Assembly (NCBI RefSeq): GCF_002970975.1
Contig: NZ_KZ672982.1
Span: 331,582-395,581, forward strand
Length of the DNA stretch: 64,000 nt
DNA from: Microbacterium halophytorum
GTDB lineage: Bacteria; Actinomycetota; Actinomycetes; Actinomycetales; Microbacteriaceae
Direction: 5' to 3'
Of the stretch, positions 34,866 to 44,095 are shown in pieces (the stretch's first letter is position 1; each line of letters starts with the position of its first letter). The notes under the pieces were generated by a model that made no database searches, was not told where the DNA came from, and worked only from the letters and a program-made list of their open reading frames with translations. Both the position numbers and the translations under genes were made by a program.

Positions 34866-36118
34866 GCGGTCACCCCGAAGTAGTCGCGGACCTCACCGAG
34901 CGCCTCGCCGAAGCGGGCGACGTCGTCGAGGTCGGTGTAGACGGACGCGCTCGCGCGCGTTGTGGATGCGACGCCGAGAGCGCGGTGCAACGGCTGGGCG
35001 CAGTGATGGCCCGTCCGGATGGTCACGCCCCGGTCGTCGAGGAACTGGCCGACGTCGTGCGCGTGTACGCCGTCGACGATGACGCTCGCGATCGCCGCGC
35101 GCTCGTGGCCAGCCGCCGGGCCGACGAGGCGAACGCCGGGGGTGCGCGACGCGGCTTCCACGAGCGCCTCGGCGATGCGCTCCTCGTGGGCGCGCACGGC
35201 GCCCATCCCGAGCGCGGAGAGGTACGCGGCGGCGGCCCCGAACCCGATGGCCTGCGAGACCGGCTGAGTCCCGGCCTCGAACCTGTTCGGCGCCGGGAGG
35301 AACTCGGCTTCGTCGAGCGTGACGGTCGTGATCATCGACCCTCCCGTCCGCGCCGGCGGGAGCGCGTCGAGCAGCTCCGCTCTCCCGTAGAGGGCGCCGA
35401 TCCCCGTGGGACCCAGCATCTTGTGCGCGGAGAACGCCGCGAAGTCGACGCCGAGCGCCGACACGTCCACGGGCATGTGGGGAACCGACTGGCACGCGTC
35501 GAGCACCGTGAGTGCGCCGACGGACCGAGCGAGCTCGACGACGTCACCCACGGGCGCGATCTGCCCCGTGACGTTGGAGACGTGCGGGAACGCGATCAGG
35601 CGCGTGCGCGGCGTCACGACGGCGCGCATCGCGTCGATGGACCAGAGGCCGTCGGCGTCGACCCCCACGGGCCGCAGGACGGCGCCCGTGCGCTTCGCGA
35701 GGCGCTGCCACGGGATGAGGTTGGCGTGGTGCTCGGCTTCTGTGAGGACGATCTCGTCGCCGGCGGACAGCGCGAGGCTGTCGTCACCGAGGCCCGCCGA
35801 AGCGTCCGAGATTCCGAGCGAGATCATGTTGAGCGCGTCCGTCGCGCCCGCCGTCCAGACGAGCTCGCGCTCCCCCGCCCCGACGAACGCCGCAACGCGT
35901 TCGCGCGCGCTCTCGAACGCCCAGGTCGCCTCACCGGTCGCGACCGACGAGCCGCGGTGCACCGCTGCGTAGTCCGAGCGCACGAAGTCGACCTCGGCGT
36001 CGATGACGGCGTCGGGGCGCTGCGACGTCGCGCCCGAATCCAGGTACACGGCATCCGGATGCGACGAGAAGAAGGGGAAATCGGCGCGCCGGGCGCGGCC
36101 GAGGTCGGGAGAACTCAC
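34862..36118 (-). CDS. sufS: Cysteine desulfurase SufS
   Basis: This PLP enzyme transfers sulfur from cysteine to SufU. Motifs are TEAEHHANLIPW, AFSAHKMLGPTG with the PLP lysine, and RTGHHCAQPLH with the catalytic cysteine. I use the GTG at 36118 (418 residues, VSSPDLGRARRADFPFF) because a -10-like GACAAT ends six bases upstream, fitting a leaderless transcript; an ATG six codons upstream (36136) and another at 36178 are in frame. It overlaps sufU by four bases. Confidence 0.93.
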   Translation of the reverse strand: MSSPDLGRARRADFPFFSSHPDAVYLDSGATSQRPDAVIDAEVDFVRSDYAAVHRGSSVATGEATWAFESARERVAAFVGAGERELVWTAGATDALNMISLGISDASAGLGDDSLALSAGDEIVLTEAEHHANLIPWQRLAKRTGAVLRPVGVDADGLWSIDAMRAVVTPRTRLIAFPHVSNVTGQIAPVGDVVELARSVGALTVLDACQSVPHMPVDVSALGVDFAAFSAHKMLGPTGIGALYGRAELLDALPPARTGGSMITTVTLDEAEFLPAPNRFEAGTQPVSQAIGFGAAAAYLSALGMGAVRAHEERIAEALVEAASRTPGVRLVGPAAGHERAAIASVIVDGVHAHDVGQFLDDRGVTIRTGHHCAQPLHRALGVASTTRASASVYTDLDDVARFGEALGEVRDYFGVTA

Positions 36119-36237
36119 GCTTCCATTGTCTCGCATGACCGAAGGGTCGGGGCTGTCCGTGCGGAACGGGCGCCGCACCGCTACACCACGGAATCGGGGC
36201 CCACCAGGGGACGAACCGACAGCGGACTCCGGATTTT

Positions 36238-36445
36238 ATAACAGTCAGGTAACGGCTCATCGCAACCTGGGAGCACCCCGCGCCCCCACGACATGCGCGT
36301 GATGCCGGGGAAGTCGGCCGATCCGCGCGGGTCGCCGTTACCAAGCCGTGAAGATGCATTTTGTTGACAATCCGAGCAACATGGAAGGCACGTGCCCGGA
36401 AACCCCGGGCATTTCTGTTGAGGGCGGCACCCGAAGCCGCCCCTC
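36238..36445 (+). promoter_or_regulatory. Structured leader with attenuator-like hairpin before the betaine operon
   Basis: After a promoter-like TTATAAC (36237-36243), GGTAACGGC (36248-36256) can pair with GCCGTTACC (36334-36342) and close a domain of about 95 bases. Then TGCCCGG (36393-36399) pairs with CCGGGCA (36405-36411) and is followed by TTTCTGTT, which looks like an intrinsic terminator. A last hairpin, GAGGGCGGC with GCCGCCCCTC (36420-36445), lies close to the start codon. I could not match it to a known riboswitch, including the c-di-AMP ydaO class often found at such operons. Confidence 0.5.
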
Positions 36446-36468
36446 TCCGAAGAACACCGAGGAGAACC

Positions 36469-37782
36469 TTGAGCAACGAAGAAGTCGTCCTGCGAGCGGA
36501 GGGCCTGTACAAGGTCTTCGGACGCCGCGGGAACGAGGCCGTCGAGCGACTGCGCTCCGGCACCCCCCGCGATGAGCTCGGCTCCGGCACGACCGCCGCC
36601 GTCATCGACGCATCCTTCCACGTCAACCGCGGCGAGATCTTCGTCGTGATGGGCCTGTCCGGTTCCGGCAAGTCGACACTGATCCGCATGATCAACGGCC
36701 TGCACGACGCCACGGCGGGCTCCCTGCTGATCGGCGACGACGACATCACGAAGGTGTCGGAGAAGAAGCTGCGCGAGATCCGCCGCGACAGGATCGCGAT
36801 GGTCTTCCAGCACTTCGCGCTCCTGCCCCACCGCACCGTGATCGACAACGTCGCGTATCCCCTCGAGCTGCAGGGCGTCGGCACCGACGAGCGCCGCGCG
36901 AAGGCGAACGAGATCCTCGATCTCGTCGGGCTCGGCGGCTGGGGCGAGAAGCTCCCGAGCCAGTTGTCCGGCGGCATGCAGCAGCGCGTCGGCATCGCCC
37001 GCGCGCTCGCGGCCGATACCGAGATCCTGCTGATGGACGAGGCGTTCAGCGCGCTCGACCCGCTCATCCGGCGCGAGATGCAGGAGCAGCTCGTCGAGCT
37101 GCAGGACAAGCTGCAGAAGACGATCGTCTTCATCACGCACGACCTCAACGAGGCCATGTTCCTCGGTGACCGCATTGCCGTCATGCGCGACGGCCGCATC
37201 GTGCAGATCGGCACGCCGGAGGACATCCTCACGGACCCTGCCAACGACTACGTCGAGCAGTTCGTGCAGGACGTCGACCGTGCGCGCGTGCTCACGGCGT
37301 CGAACGTGATGGAGAAGCCGCTCGCCGTCGTCAACGCGACGTCGGGCCCGCGCAGCGCGCTCAAGGTCATGCGCGACAACCACTCCAGCGCCGCGTACGT
37401 CGTGGACCGCGACCGGAAGCTCATCGGCACGATCGAGGACCGCGACGCGATCCGGCTCGTCCGGAAGGGCGAGCGCAGCATCACCTCCGTGATCAAGGAC
37501 GACGCGACATCGGTCGGCGTCGATGACGTGCTCATGGATCTGTTCGTGCCCGCCGTCGAGTCGAAGCTCGCGGTCGCAGTCACCGACGACAGCGGTCGCC
37601 TCGTCGGCGTCATCCCGCGCGTCACGCTCCTCGCGGCCCTGGGCCCCGGCCCCGGCGCGACGGAGGAGATCACGCTGCCGACGCTGCCGGTGTCGGCACA
37701 CGTCATCGACCAGGTACTCGAAGCCAGTGAGGACGGCCAGCCGCTCGAAGCGCCGGTCGCCGGAAGCGAGGAGGCGCGCTGA
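36469..37782 (+). CDS. proV: Glycine betaine/proline ABC transporter, ATP-binding subunit
   Basis: This 437-residue ATPase powers uptake of osmoprotectants. It has Walker [11 protein letters not shown]-loop [12 protein letters not shown], signature [15 protein letters not shown] and Walker [14 protein letters not shown], with a C-terminal CBS-domain region that in relatives senses ionic strength or nucleotides. The start is an unusual TTG ([12 protein letters not shown]), chosen because GAGGAG lies five bases upstream. Translation starting farther upstream would run through the leader hairpins. It overlaps proW by one base (TGATG). Confidence 0.93.
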   Translation: MSNEEVVLRAEGLYKVFGRRGNEAVERLRSGTPRDELGSGTTAAVIDASFHVNRGEIFVVMGLSGSGKSTLIRMINGLHDATAGSLLIGDDDITKVSEKKLREIRRDRIAMVFQHFALLPHRTVIDNVAYPLELQGVGTDERRAKANEILDLVGLGGWGEKLPSQLSGGMQQRVGIARALAADTEILLMDEAFSALDPLIRREMQEQLVELQDKLQKTIVFITHDLNEAMFLGDRIAVMRDGRIVQIGTPEDILTDPANDYVEQFVQDVDRARVLTASNVMEKPLAVVNATSGPRSALKVMRDNHSSAAYVVDRDRKLIGTIEDRDAIRLVRKGERSITSVIKDDATSVGVDDVLMDLFVPAVESKLAVAVTDDSGRLVGVIPRVTLLAALGPGPGATEEITLPTLPVSAHVIDQVLEASEDGQPLEAPVAGSEEAR

Positions 37783-38756
37783 TGCTCGAGAACTTCAACA
37801 TTCCGATCGGTGACTGGGCGGACGCACTGTTCGACTGGATCAACGCCACCTTCACGTGGCTGCTCGACTTCATCTCGCTCGTGCTCGGATGGGTCGTCGA
37901 GAACCTGGCGGACGGCCTCAACGCCGTCCCGCCGGTGCTGATGATCATCATCCTCGCGGCGATCGCCTGGTTCTTCCGCTCCTGGCAGATGGCGATCGGC
38001 ACGGTCGTCACGATGGTGCTCGTCGTCGGCATGGGCATGTGGGAGAACGCGATGCTCACGCTCGCGCTCGTCCTCGTCGCGACGCTCGTCGCGATCCTGA
38101 TCGCGATCCCCGTCGGCATCGCCGCGGCGCGCAACGACACGTTCAGCATGATCGTGAAGCCGATCCTCGACTTCATGCAGACGATGCCCGCCTTCATCTA
38201 CCTGCTGCTCGCGGTCGTCTTCTTCCACATCGGCTTCGTGCCCGGCGTGTTCGCCACTGTGCTGTTCGCGATCGCACCCGGCGTCCGGATGACCGAGCTG
38301 GGCATCCGGGGCGTCGACTCGGAGACGGTCGAGGCCGGCAAGGCCTTCGGCGCGACTCCGAGTCAGATCCTCCGCGGCATCCAGCTGCCCCTCGCGATGC
38401 CGAGCATCATGGCCGGCGTCAACCAGGTCATCATGCTCTCGCTGTCGATGGCGGTCGTCGCCGGTATGGCCGGCGCCGACGGCCTCGGCAAGGAAGTCAT
38501 CGCGGCGATCACGACGATCAACATCCCGCTCGGCATCAACGCGGGCCTCGGCATCGTCTTCCTCGCGATCTACCTCGACCGCGTCACGGCCGCGCTCGGC
38601 ACGCCCGCAGAGTTCAAGGGCTCGCTGCTAGGCAAGATCCAGCGCAAGCGCGGCCACGCCCGCGATGCGCGCGCCGATGCGGCCGCCGCCGCGGCAGCGG
38701 AGGCGAAGAAGCTGGAGCAGGTCGGCCCGAAGCGCGCCGGCTCGAGCCTCGTCTGA
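37782..38756 (+). CDS. proW: Glycine betaine/proline ABC transporter, permease subunit
   Basis: This 324-residue inner-membrane protein has about seven membrane segments. The permease loop has the EAA-like region ETVEAGKAFGATPSQILRGI followed by LPLAMPSIMAGVNQ. It starts in the proV stop codon. The C-terminal 45 residues are charged and alanine-rich. It forms the transport channel with the products of proV and proX. Confidence 0.94.
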   Translation: MLENFNIPIGDWADALFDWINATFTWLLDFISLVLGWVVENLADGLNAVPPVLMIIILAAIAWFFRSWQMAIGTVVTMVLVVGMGMWENAMLTLALVLVATLVAILIAIPVGIAAARNDTFSMIVKPILDFMQTMPAFIYLLLAVVFFHIGFVPGVFATVLFAIAPGVRMTELGIRGVDSETVEAGKAFGATPSQILRGIQLPLAMPSIMAGVNQVIMLSLSMAVVAGMAGADGLGKEVIAAITTINIPLGINAGLGIVFLAIYLDRVTAALGTPAEFKGSLLGKIQRKRGHARDARADAAAAAAAEAKKLEQVGPKRAGSSLV

Positions 38757-38820
38757 TTCTCCGACCCCGACCCCTTGCAATCACAGGCGCCGCAGGCGCC
38801 GAAGGAAAGGAATCATCACC

Positions 38821-39747
38821 ATGATGAAGAAGCACAAGCTCGCCGCACTCGCGGGCATCGGCATGGTCGGCTCGCTCGCCCTCGCCGGCTGCTCGGGCGG
38901 CACCGAGGACGGCGGTTCCGGCGACGGCGGTTCCGGTGACGGCGACAAGACCGTCACGCTCGGTTACCTGCCGTCGTGGACCGACGGACTGTCGGTCTCG
39001 TACCTGCTGAAGGACCAGCTCGAGAAGCTCGGCTACACCGTCGAGATGGAGGAGCTCACCGAGGCGGGCATCCTGTACACGGGACTCGCCAACGGCGATG
39101 TCGACATCTTCCCGTCGGCCTGGCCCGAGGTCACGCACGCCTCCTACATGGAGGAGTACGGCGACCAGCTCGAGGACCTCGGCACCTACTATGACGGCGC
39201 CGTGCTGACGATGGCCGTCCCGTCGTACATGGACGACGTCAACTCGATCGCCGACCTCAAGGGCCAGGCCGACCGCTTCAACGGAGAGATCATCGGCATC
39301 GAGCCGAGCGCTGGTCTCACCGAGGTGACGCAGACATCGGCGATGCCGACCTATGAGCTCGACGACGAGTACGAGCTGAAGACGTCGTCGACGGCCGCCA
39401 TGCTCACGACGCTCGAGGATGCGATCGCGAACGAGGAGGACATCGTCGTGACGCTGTGGCGTCCGTTCTGGGCGAACGACGCCTACGACGTCAAGGACCT
39501 CGAGGACCCTGAGGGCGCCATGGGCGAGCCCGAGGGCCTGCACCCGCTGGCCACGGCCGGCTGGGCCGACGAGAATCCCGAGGCCGCCGAACTGATCGCC
39601 GGCATGAAGCTCGACGACGCCGCCTACGGCTCGCTCGAGGACACGGTCGTCAACAAGTACGCGGACGACACCGACAAGTCCGAGGCGATCACCGAGTGGA
39701 TCGACGCGAACCCGGACGCCTTCGAGACGCTGCTCCCGAACGAGTGA
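38821..39747 (+). CDS. proX: Glycine betaine/proline-binding lipoprotein
   Basis: This 308-residue binding protein is anchored outside the cell. The signal peptide ends in lipobox LALAGC with the lipid-bearing Cys at 24, then a Gly/Ser linker. OpuAC-type ligand-binding features follow (TVTLGYLPSWTDGLSVSYLL, DVDIFPSAWPEVTH, VVTLWRPFWANDAYDVKDL), with aromatic residues that could cage the quaternary amine. GGAAAGG precedes the first ATG. A GGCGCC-gca-GGCGCC hairpin lies in the gap after proW (38786-38800) and could raise expression of this last gene. Confidence 0.94.
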   Translation: MMKKHKLAALAGIGMVGSLALAGCSGGTEDGGSGDGGSGDGDKTVTLGYLPSWTDGLSVSYLLKDQLEKLGYTVEMEELTEAGILYTGLANGDVDIFPSAWPEVTHASYMEEYGDQLEDLGTYYDGAVLTMAVPSYMDDVNSIADLKGQADRFNGEIIGIEPSAGLTEVTQTSAMPTYELDDEYELKTSSTAAMLTTLEDAIANEEDIVVTLWRPFWANDAYDVKDLEDPEGAMGEPEGLHPLATAGWADENPEAAELIAGMKLDDAAYGSLEDTVVNKYADDTDKSEAITEWIDANPDAFETLLPNE

Positions 39748-39772
39748 TCTGACGCTCTGACACAGCAAGCGG

Positions 39773-39800
39773 CCCCGGATGATCGGATGATCATCCGGGG
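39773..39800. terminator. Terminator after proX
   Basis: CCCCGGATGAT (39773-39783) pairs with ATCATCCGGGG (39790-39800) across a six-base loop, followed by TCGCTTTCC. It also lies beyond the ettA stop on the other strand. Confidence 0.85.
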
Positions 39801-39821
39801 TCGCTTTCCGTGGGGGTGGTG

Positions 39822-41504
39822 TTACCCGCGTGTCAGCTTGCGGTGGGTGGTGCGGTGCGGGCGGGCGGCGTCCGGGCCGAGCCGCTCGATCTTGTTCGCC
39901 TCGTAGGCCTCGAAGTTGCCCTCGAACCAGTACCAGTTGGCCGGGTTCTCCTCCGTGCCCTCGTACGCGAGGATGTGCGTCGCAACGCGGTCGAGGAACC
40001 ACCGGTCGTGCGTGACGACCACGGCGCAGCCGGGGAACTCGAGCAGCGCGTTCTCGAGCGACTGAAGGGTCTCGACGTCCAGGTCGTTCGTCGGCTCGTC
40101 GAGGAGCAGGACGTTGCCGCCCTCCTTGAGCGTCAGCGCCAGGTTCAGGCGGTTGCGCTCACCGCCGGAGAGCACGCCGGCCTTCTTCTGCTGGTCGGGG
40201 CCCTTGAAGCCGAACTTCGACACGTAAGCGCGCGACGGGATCTCGGTCTTGCCGACCGTGATGATGTCGAGGCCGTCGCTGACGACCTCCCACAGCGTCT
40301 TCTCCGGGTCGATGTTCGACCGGGACTGGTCGACGTAGCTGATCTTCACCGTCTCGCCGACCCTCAGGTCCCCACCGTCGATCGGCTCGAGCCCGACGAT
40401 CGTCTTGAACAGCGTCGTCTTGCCGACGCCGTTCGGGCCGATGACGCCGATGATGCCGTTGGGCGGCAGCGAGAAGCTCAGGTCCTCGATCAGAGTTCTG
40501 TCGTCGAAGCCCTTCTCGAGCTTCTTCGCCTCGATCACGACGGAGCCGAGGCGCGGGCCCGCGGGGATCTGGATCTCGTCGAAGTCGAGCTTCCTGGTGC
40601 GCTCGGCCTCCGCCGCCATCTCCTCGTAGCGCGCCAGGCGGGCCTTCGACTTCGCCTGGCGGCCCTTCGAGTTCGAACGGACCCAGTCGAGCTCCTCCTT
40701 GAGGCGCTTCTGCAGCTTCGCGTCCTTCTTGCCCTGCACGTCGAGGCGCTCGGCCTTCTTCTCGAGGTACGTCGAGTAGTTGCCCTCGTAGGGGTAGAGC
40801 CGGCCGCGGTCGACCTCGGCGATCCACTGCGCGATGTTGTCCAGGAAGTACCGGTCGTGCGTGATCGCGATGACGGCGCCCGCGTACGACTGCAGGTGCT
40901 GCTCGAGCCAGAGCACGCTCTCGGCGTCGAGGTGGTTGGTCGGCTCGTCGAGGAGCAGCAGGTCGGGCTTCTCGAGCAGGAGCTTGCAGAGCGCGACGCG
41001 GCGCTTCTCGCCACCGGACAGGTGGGAGATCTGCGCGTCTCCGGGGGGCGTGCGCAGGGCGTCCATCGCCTGCTCGAGCTGTGCGTCGAGGTCCCACGCG
41101 TCCGCGTGGTCGATGTCTTCCTGAAGCTTGCCCATCTCTTCGAGCAGCGCGTCGAAATCGGCATCGGGCTCGGCCATCAGCCCGGAGATCTCGTTGAAGC
41201 GATCGACCTTGGCCTTGATCTCGCCGACGCCGTCCTGCACGTTCTCGAGCACGGTCTTCGACTCGTCCAGCTCCGGCTCCTGCATCAGGATGCCGACCGA
41301 ATAGCCGGGCGTGAGGTACGCCTCGCCGTTCGACGGGGTGTCGAGCCCCGCCATGATCTTCAGGATCGTCGACTTCCCGGCACCGTTCGGGCCGACCATG
41401 CCGATCTTCGCGCCCGGGTAGAACGACATGGTGACGTCGTCGAGGATCAGCTTGTCGCCCACCTTCTTGCGGGCCTTGATCATCTGATAAATGAATTCCG
41501 CCAT
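39822..41504 (-). CDS. ettA: Energy-dependent translational throttle protein EttA (ABC-F)
   Basis: This 560-residue soluble ATPase has two ABC domains joined by a linker. Walker A motifs are GPNGAGKST and GPNGVGKTT; signatures are LSGGEKRRVALCK and LSGGERNRLNLAL. The arm and linker region includes KKDAKLQKRLKEELDWVR. EttA binds the ribosomal E site and gates entry into elongation according to ATP level. There is no transmembrane segment. It is a single gene, with its own promoter region in the 54-base gap. Confidence 0.94.
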   Translation of the reverse strand: MAEFIYQMIKARKKVGDKLILDDVTMSFYPGAKIGMVGPNGAGKSTILKIMAGLDTPSNGEAYLTPGYSVGILMQEPELDESKTVLENVQDGVGEIKAKVDRFNEISGLMAEPDADFDALLEEMGKLQEDIDHADAWDLDAQLEQAMDALRTPPGDAQISHLSGGEKRRVALCKLLLEKPDLLLLDEPTNHLDAESVLWLEQHLQSYAGAVIAITHDRYFLDNIAQWIAEVDRGRLYPYEGNYSTYLEKKAERLDVQGKKDAKLQKRLKEELDWVRSNSKGRQAKSKARLARYEEMAAEAERTRKLDFDEIQIPAGPRLGSVVIEAKKLEKGFDDRTLIEDLSFSLPPNGIIGVIGPNGVGKTTLFKTIVGLEPIDGGDLRVGETVKISYVDQSRSNIDPEKTLWEVVSDGLDIITVGKTEIPSRAYVSKFGFKGPDQQKKAGVLSGGERNRLNLALTLKEGGNVLLLDEPTNDLDVETLQSLENALLEFPGCAVVVTHDRWFLDRVATHILAYEGTEENPANWYWFEGNFEAYEANKIERLGPDAARPHRTTHRKLTRG

Positions 41505-41558
41505 AGCGTCTCCAGTCTAGGGGTGTGTGCCCCGGATGACGGGGCGGGAAGAAGCGGC

Positions 41559-42044
41559 CTACCAGTCGATCGCGCGGGTGCTGCCGAGCATGCACGCGCC
41601 GGCGTCGAGCAGCGGCTGGACGTTGGCGACGGGGTCACCCGTCGAGGGGCCGACCTGGCCGACGAGGCACTCGTCGCCGAGCTGCACGGAGAACATCAGC
41701 GACTCGACCTCCCAGCCGATCGTGGTCGCGTCGCTCGTGACCTGCATCTGCGACTTGTCGAAGCCCTTGTCGACGAGCGCGTCGACGTAGTCGCGCCCGC
41801 GGACTCCGTCCTCGGACTCCCAGACGTCATTCGTCACCTGCGCGAACAGCTCCAGGTTGTCCTCGGCCGTTCCCTCAGGGTCGAACTCCGTGAGGGCAGG
41901 CTCCTCCGGTGCCTCCTCCGGCGCGGCCGTCTGCGGCGCCTCGGGCCGCGCGTCGTCGGCCGACTCCGGGGCGCAGCCAGCGAGCACCGTCGCGGCGAGC
42001 GCGGAGAGCGCCAAGGCGGCCAGGGCCGTATCGCGTCGAGTCAC
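41559..42044 (-). CDS. Predicted lipoprotein of unknown function (DUF6993-like)
   Basis: This 161-residue exported protein has a signal peptide ending in lipobox TVLAGC (Cys24), then a Pro/Glu/Ala-rich linker. The globular domain (FAQVTNDVWESEDGVRGRDY, FDKSQMQVTSDATTIGW, LGDECLVGQVGPSTGDPVAN) includes two cysteines. The pattern matches small actinobacterial lipoproteins annotated DUF6993; no function is known. It is transcribed toward ettA and away from the ssb paralogue. Confidence 0.75.
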   Translation of the reverse strand: MTRRDTALAALALSALAATVLAGCAPESADDARPEAPQTAAPEEAPEEPALTEFDPEGTAEDNLELFAQVTNDVWESEDGVRGRDYVDALVDKGFDKSQMQVTSDATTIGWEVESLMFSVQLGDECLVGQVGPSTGDPVANVQPLLDAGACMLGSTRAIDW

Positions 42045-42096
42045 GCCCCGAGTCTACCGACGCGGCGCCCGCGCGCGGCTGAGCGCGGTCGCGCCC

Positions 42097-42654
42097 TCAG
42101 TACGGCGTCTCCTCGTCGTCGTCACCCGCCCCGTCGGCGGCACCAGGGAACCCCGACGCGGCCGCGGCCGGCGCTGGGCCCGTCGGCCCCTCGCCCGCTC
42201 CGGTCGCGGCGTCCGGAACGAGCGGCCGCGGATCCCACCTGGCCTCCGCCTGTTCGTCGCCGACCGCAGGAGATCCCGCATCCGCGTGCCGGTCCGGACG
42301 CGGGGCGCCGGCGAACTGCGCCGTGCCCCATTTCAGGTCGTGGCCGATCGCCGTCGCGGTGATCTCGGCGTCCATGCCCGACCTCTCGTCCTTCTCCCAT
42401 TGGCGCAGGCGCAGGCGGCCCGAGACGATCGCCCTCTCCCCTTTGCGCAGCGACCCCAGGGCGTTCCGCCCCAGCTGCTCCCACACGGCGATCGAGTACC
42501 AGTTCGTCGCACCGTCGCGCCATTCGCCCGTCTCCCGATCGCGCACGCGGGGCGTGCAGGCGAGGCGGAAGCTCGTGACGTGCCGCCCCGTCTGCGTCGT
42601 GTGACCCTGCGGCGCCGAGCCGATCGTCCCGACGACCGTGATCGATTCGCTCAT
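42097..42654 (-). CDS. Single-stranded DNA-binding protein, paralogue
   Basis: This 185-residue protein has an N-terminal OB fold (ITVVGTIGSAPQGHTTQTGR, WYSIAVWEQLGRNALGSLRK) and a disordered Pro/Ala/Gly tail ending DDDEETPY. That acidic tip resembles but does not equal the classical DDDIPF of replicative SSB. This suggests the secondary SSB found in many actinobacteria, possibly for recombination or sporadic stress use. The second ATG (42654) is chosen: GGGA lies six bases before it and only directly against the first. Confidence 0.85.
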   Translation of the reverse strand: MSESITVVGTIGSAPQGHTTQTGRHVTSFRLACTPRVRDRETGEWRDGATNWYSIAVWEQLGRNALGSLRKGERAIVSGRLRLRQWEKDERSGMDAEITATAIGHDLKWGTAQFAGAPRPDRHADAGSPAVGDEQAEARWDPRPLVPDAATGAGEGPTGPAPAAAASGFPGAADGAGDDDEETPY

Positions 42655-42854
42655 GTTCATTCCCTTCTCGATTCCACCCGTTCGGGCCCGACTCAGCGTG
42701 CGCGCGCGCCGGTGCTCCGGGCCAGGCTCGCCCGGCGTGTGGGGACGGATCGGGCGGGATCCGGCGGTGTGAGCGAGGCCTTGCGCCCACGAAGGCCCGG
42801 TCGCGCCGGAATGTCGTAGGCCCGGCCTACCGTTGGGCGCAGAAGGGAGACCTC

Positions 42855-43109
42855 ATGAATGCAGCAGCCGTACCCGCCGTCCCCACGGCCACACCCCGCC
42901 TCTCCCCAGGGCGCGAGCACCTCGTGCGCGCGGCGGCCGCGCTGTGGCGCGTCGTCGACGCACGCGGCCGCGTGCGAGGTCACCTGCGCGCGGTGGAGAC
43001 GCCCCAGGGGGTGCGCTACCGCGCGGAGCGCTATCGGCCGGCAACGGCCGGCTTCGTCGAAGTCGGGGCCTTCTGGTCCCCCGACGACGCCGTCGCGGCG
43101 CTCCGCTGA
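42855..43109 (+). CDS. Small protein of unknown function
   Basis: This 84-residue protein has a Pro/Thr-rich start and a compact C-terminal half of strands (LWRVVDARGRVRGHL, GVRYRAERYRP, FVEVGAFWSPDDAVAALR). GGGAG lies five bases before the ATG. The pattern resembles short actinobacterial proteins predicted from sequence only. It lies between ssb (divergent) and tRNA-Arg. No function is proposed. Confidence 0.65.
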   Translation: MNAAAVPAVPTATPRLSPGREHLVRAAAALWRVVDARGRVRGHLRAVETPQGVRYRAERYRPATAGFVEVGAFWSPDDAVAALR

Positions 43110-43167
43110 CCGGGCGCACACGCCGGTTTCCCACCCATGGGCGACGCCCCGCTAAACTGGTCGCCGA

Positions 43168-43239
43168 CCCCCAGTAGCTCAGCGGAAGAGCATCGATCTT
43201 CTAAGTCGCCGGTCGCACGTTCGAATCGTGCCTGGGGGA
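43168..43239 (+). tRNA. tRNA-Arg (anticodon TCT)
   Basis: Acceptor CCCCCAG pairs with CTGGGGG, then discriminator A. The D arm is GCTC/GAGC, the anticodon loop CTTCTAA (anticodon TCT), and the T arm GCACG-TTCGAAT-CGTGC. The anticodon stem TCGAT/GTCGC has four pairs (one G-T) and a T-C mismatch at its first position. It is 72 bases long. Confidence 0.93.
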
Positions 43240-43274
43240 CCGAACCCCGCTCCGGGGATGTCTGCCGCCGCGGT

Positions 43275-43280
43275 TAGGGT
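43275..43280 (+). promoter_or_regulatory. -10 box of a likely leaderless orn transcript
   Basis: TAGGGT ends six bases before the ATG of orn, with no ribosome-binding site between. Confidence 0.55.
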
Positions 43281-43286
43281 TGTGGC

Positions 43287-43913
43287 ATGGCAAACGCATC
43301 CGAGAACGACCGGCTCGTGTGGATCGACTGCGAGATGACGGGTCTCGACCTCGCGGTCGACGAGCTGTGCGAGATCGCAATCGTCGTGACCGACTTCGAG
43401 CTGAACGTGCTCGACCCGGGCTTCCAGGTCGTCATCAAGCCCGGCGAGGCCGCCCTGAAGCACATGAACGACTTCGTCACGAAGATGCACAAGTCGAGCG
43501 GGCTGCTCACCGAGATGCCCGACGGCGTCTCCCTCGAGGAAGCCGAGCGCCGCTCGCTCGAGTACATCAAGCGCTTCGCGCCCGTCTCGGGCAAGGCGCC
43601 GCTGGCGGGCAATACGATCGGCACCGATCGCATGTTCCTGGCGAAGTACATGCCGCAGGTCGACGAGCACCTGCACTACCGCAGCGTCGACGTGTCGAGT
43701 GTGAAGGAGCTCTCGCGCCGCTGGTTCCCGCGCGCGTACTTCCAGGCCCCCGCGAAGGACGGCGGCCACCGCGCCCTCGCCGACATCCTCGAATCCATCC
43801 GCGAGCTGCGGTACTACCGCGAGGCCGTGTTCGTCCCGGCGCCCGGCCCGACGAGCGACGAGGCGCGCGACACGGCGAAGTCGGTCGTTTTGTCCTTCGC
43901 CGAAAACGTGTGA
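43287..43913 (+). CDS. orn: Oligoribonuclease
   Basis: This 208-residue DEDDh 3'-5' exoribonuclease degrades 2-5-base RNA fragments to nucleotides. Catalytic residues are in VWIDCEMTGLD (D14, E16), NTIGTDRMFL and GGHRALADIL. It is usually essential because it clears pGpG and nanoRNA. It lies between tRNA-Arg and tRNA-His on the same strand, with an apparent leaderless start. Confidence 0.95.
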   Translation: MANASENDRLVWIDCEMTGLDLAVDELCEIAIVVTDFELNVLDPGFQVVIKPGEAALKHMNDFVTKMHKSSGLLTEMPDGVSLEEAERRSLEYIKRFAPVSGKAPLAGNTIGTDRMFLAKYMPQVDEHLHYRSVDVSSVKELSRRWFPRAYFQAPAKDGGHRALADILESIRELRYYREAVFVPAPGPTSDEARDTAKSVVLSFAENV

Positions 43914-43950
43914 CAGAATAGTCCAGTTGTCCCGCCGGTGCGGGGCGCAT

Positions 43951-44024
43951 GGTGGCTGTAGCTCAGTTGGTAGAGCACCGCGTTGTGGTCGCGGGGGTCG
44001 CGGGTTCAAGCCCCGTCAGCCACC
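43951..44024 (+). tRNA. tRNA-His (anticodon GTG)
   Basis: Acceptor GTGGCTG pairs with CAGCCAC, with G at -1 (43951) opposite discriminator C, the His identity pair. The anticodon stem is CCGCG/CGCGG with loop TTGTGGT, and the T loop contains TTCAAGC. CCA is not encoded. Confidence 0.97.
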
Positions 44025-44030
44025 CGGAAT

Positions 44031-44064
44031 CGAGAAGGCCCCTGCCTCGGCAGGGGCCTTCTCG
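44031..44064. terminator. Terminator after tRNA-His, shared with mdh
   Basis: CGAGAAGGCCCCTGCC (44031-44046) pairs with GGCAGGGGCCTTCTCG (44049-44064). It starts seven bases after the tRNA and also lies downstream of mdh on the minus strand. Confidence 0.9.
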
Positions 44065-44095
44065 CGTGCCCGGGCGGTTCGCGAACTCGCCGCCC

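Noticed and set aside
36238..36445. c-di-AMP (ydaO) riboswitch before proV
   Set aside because: The class is common at such operons, but the conserved ydaO core segments could not be located; kept only as an unclassified structured leader.
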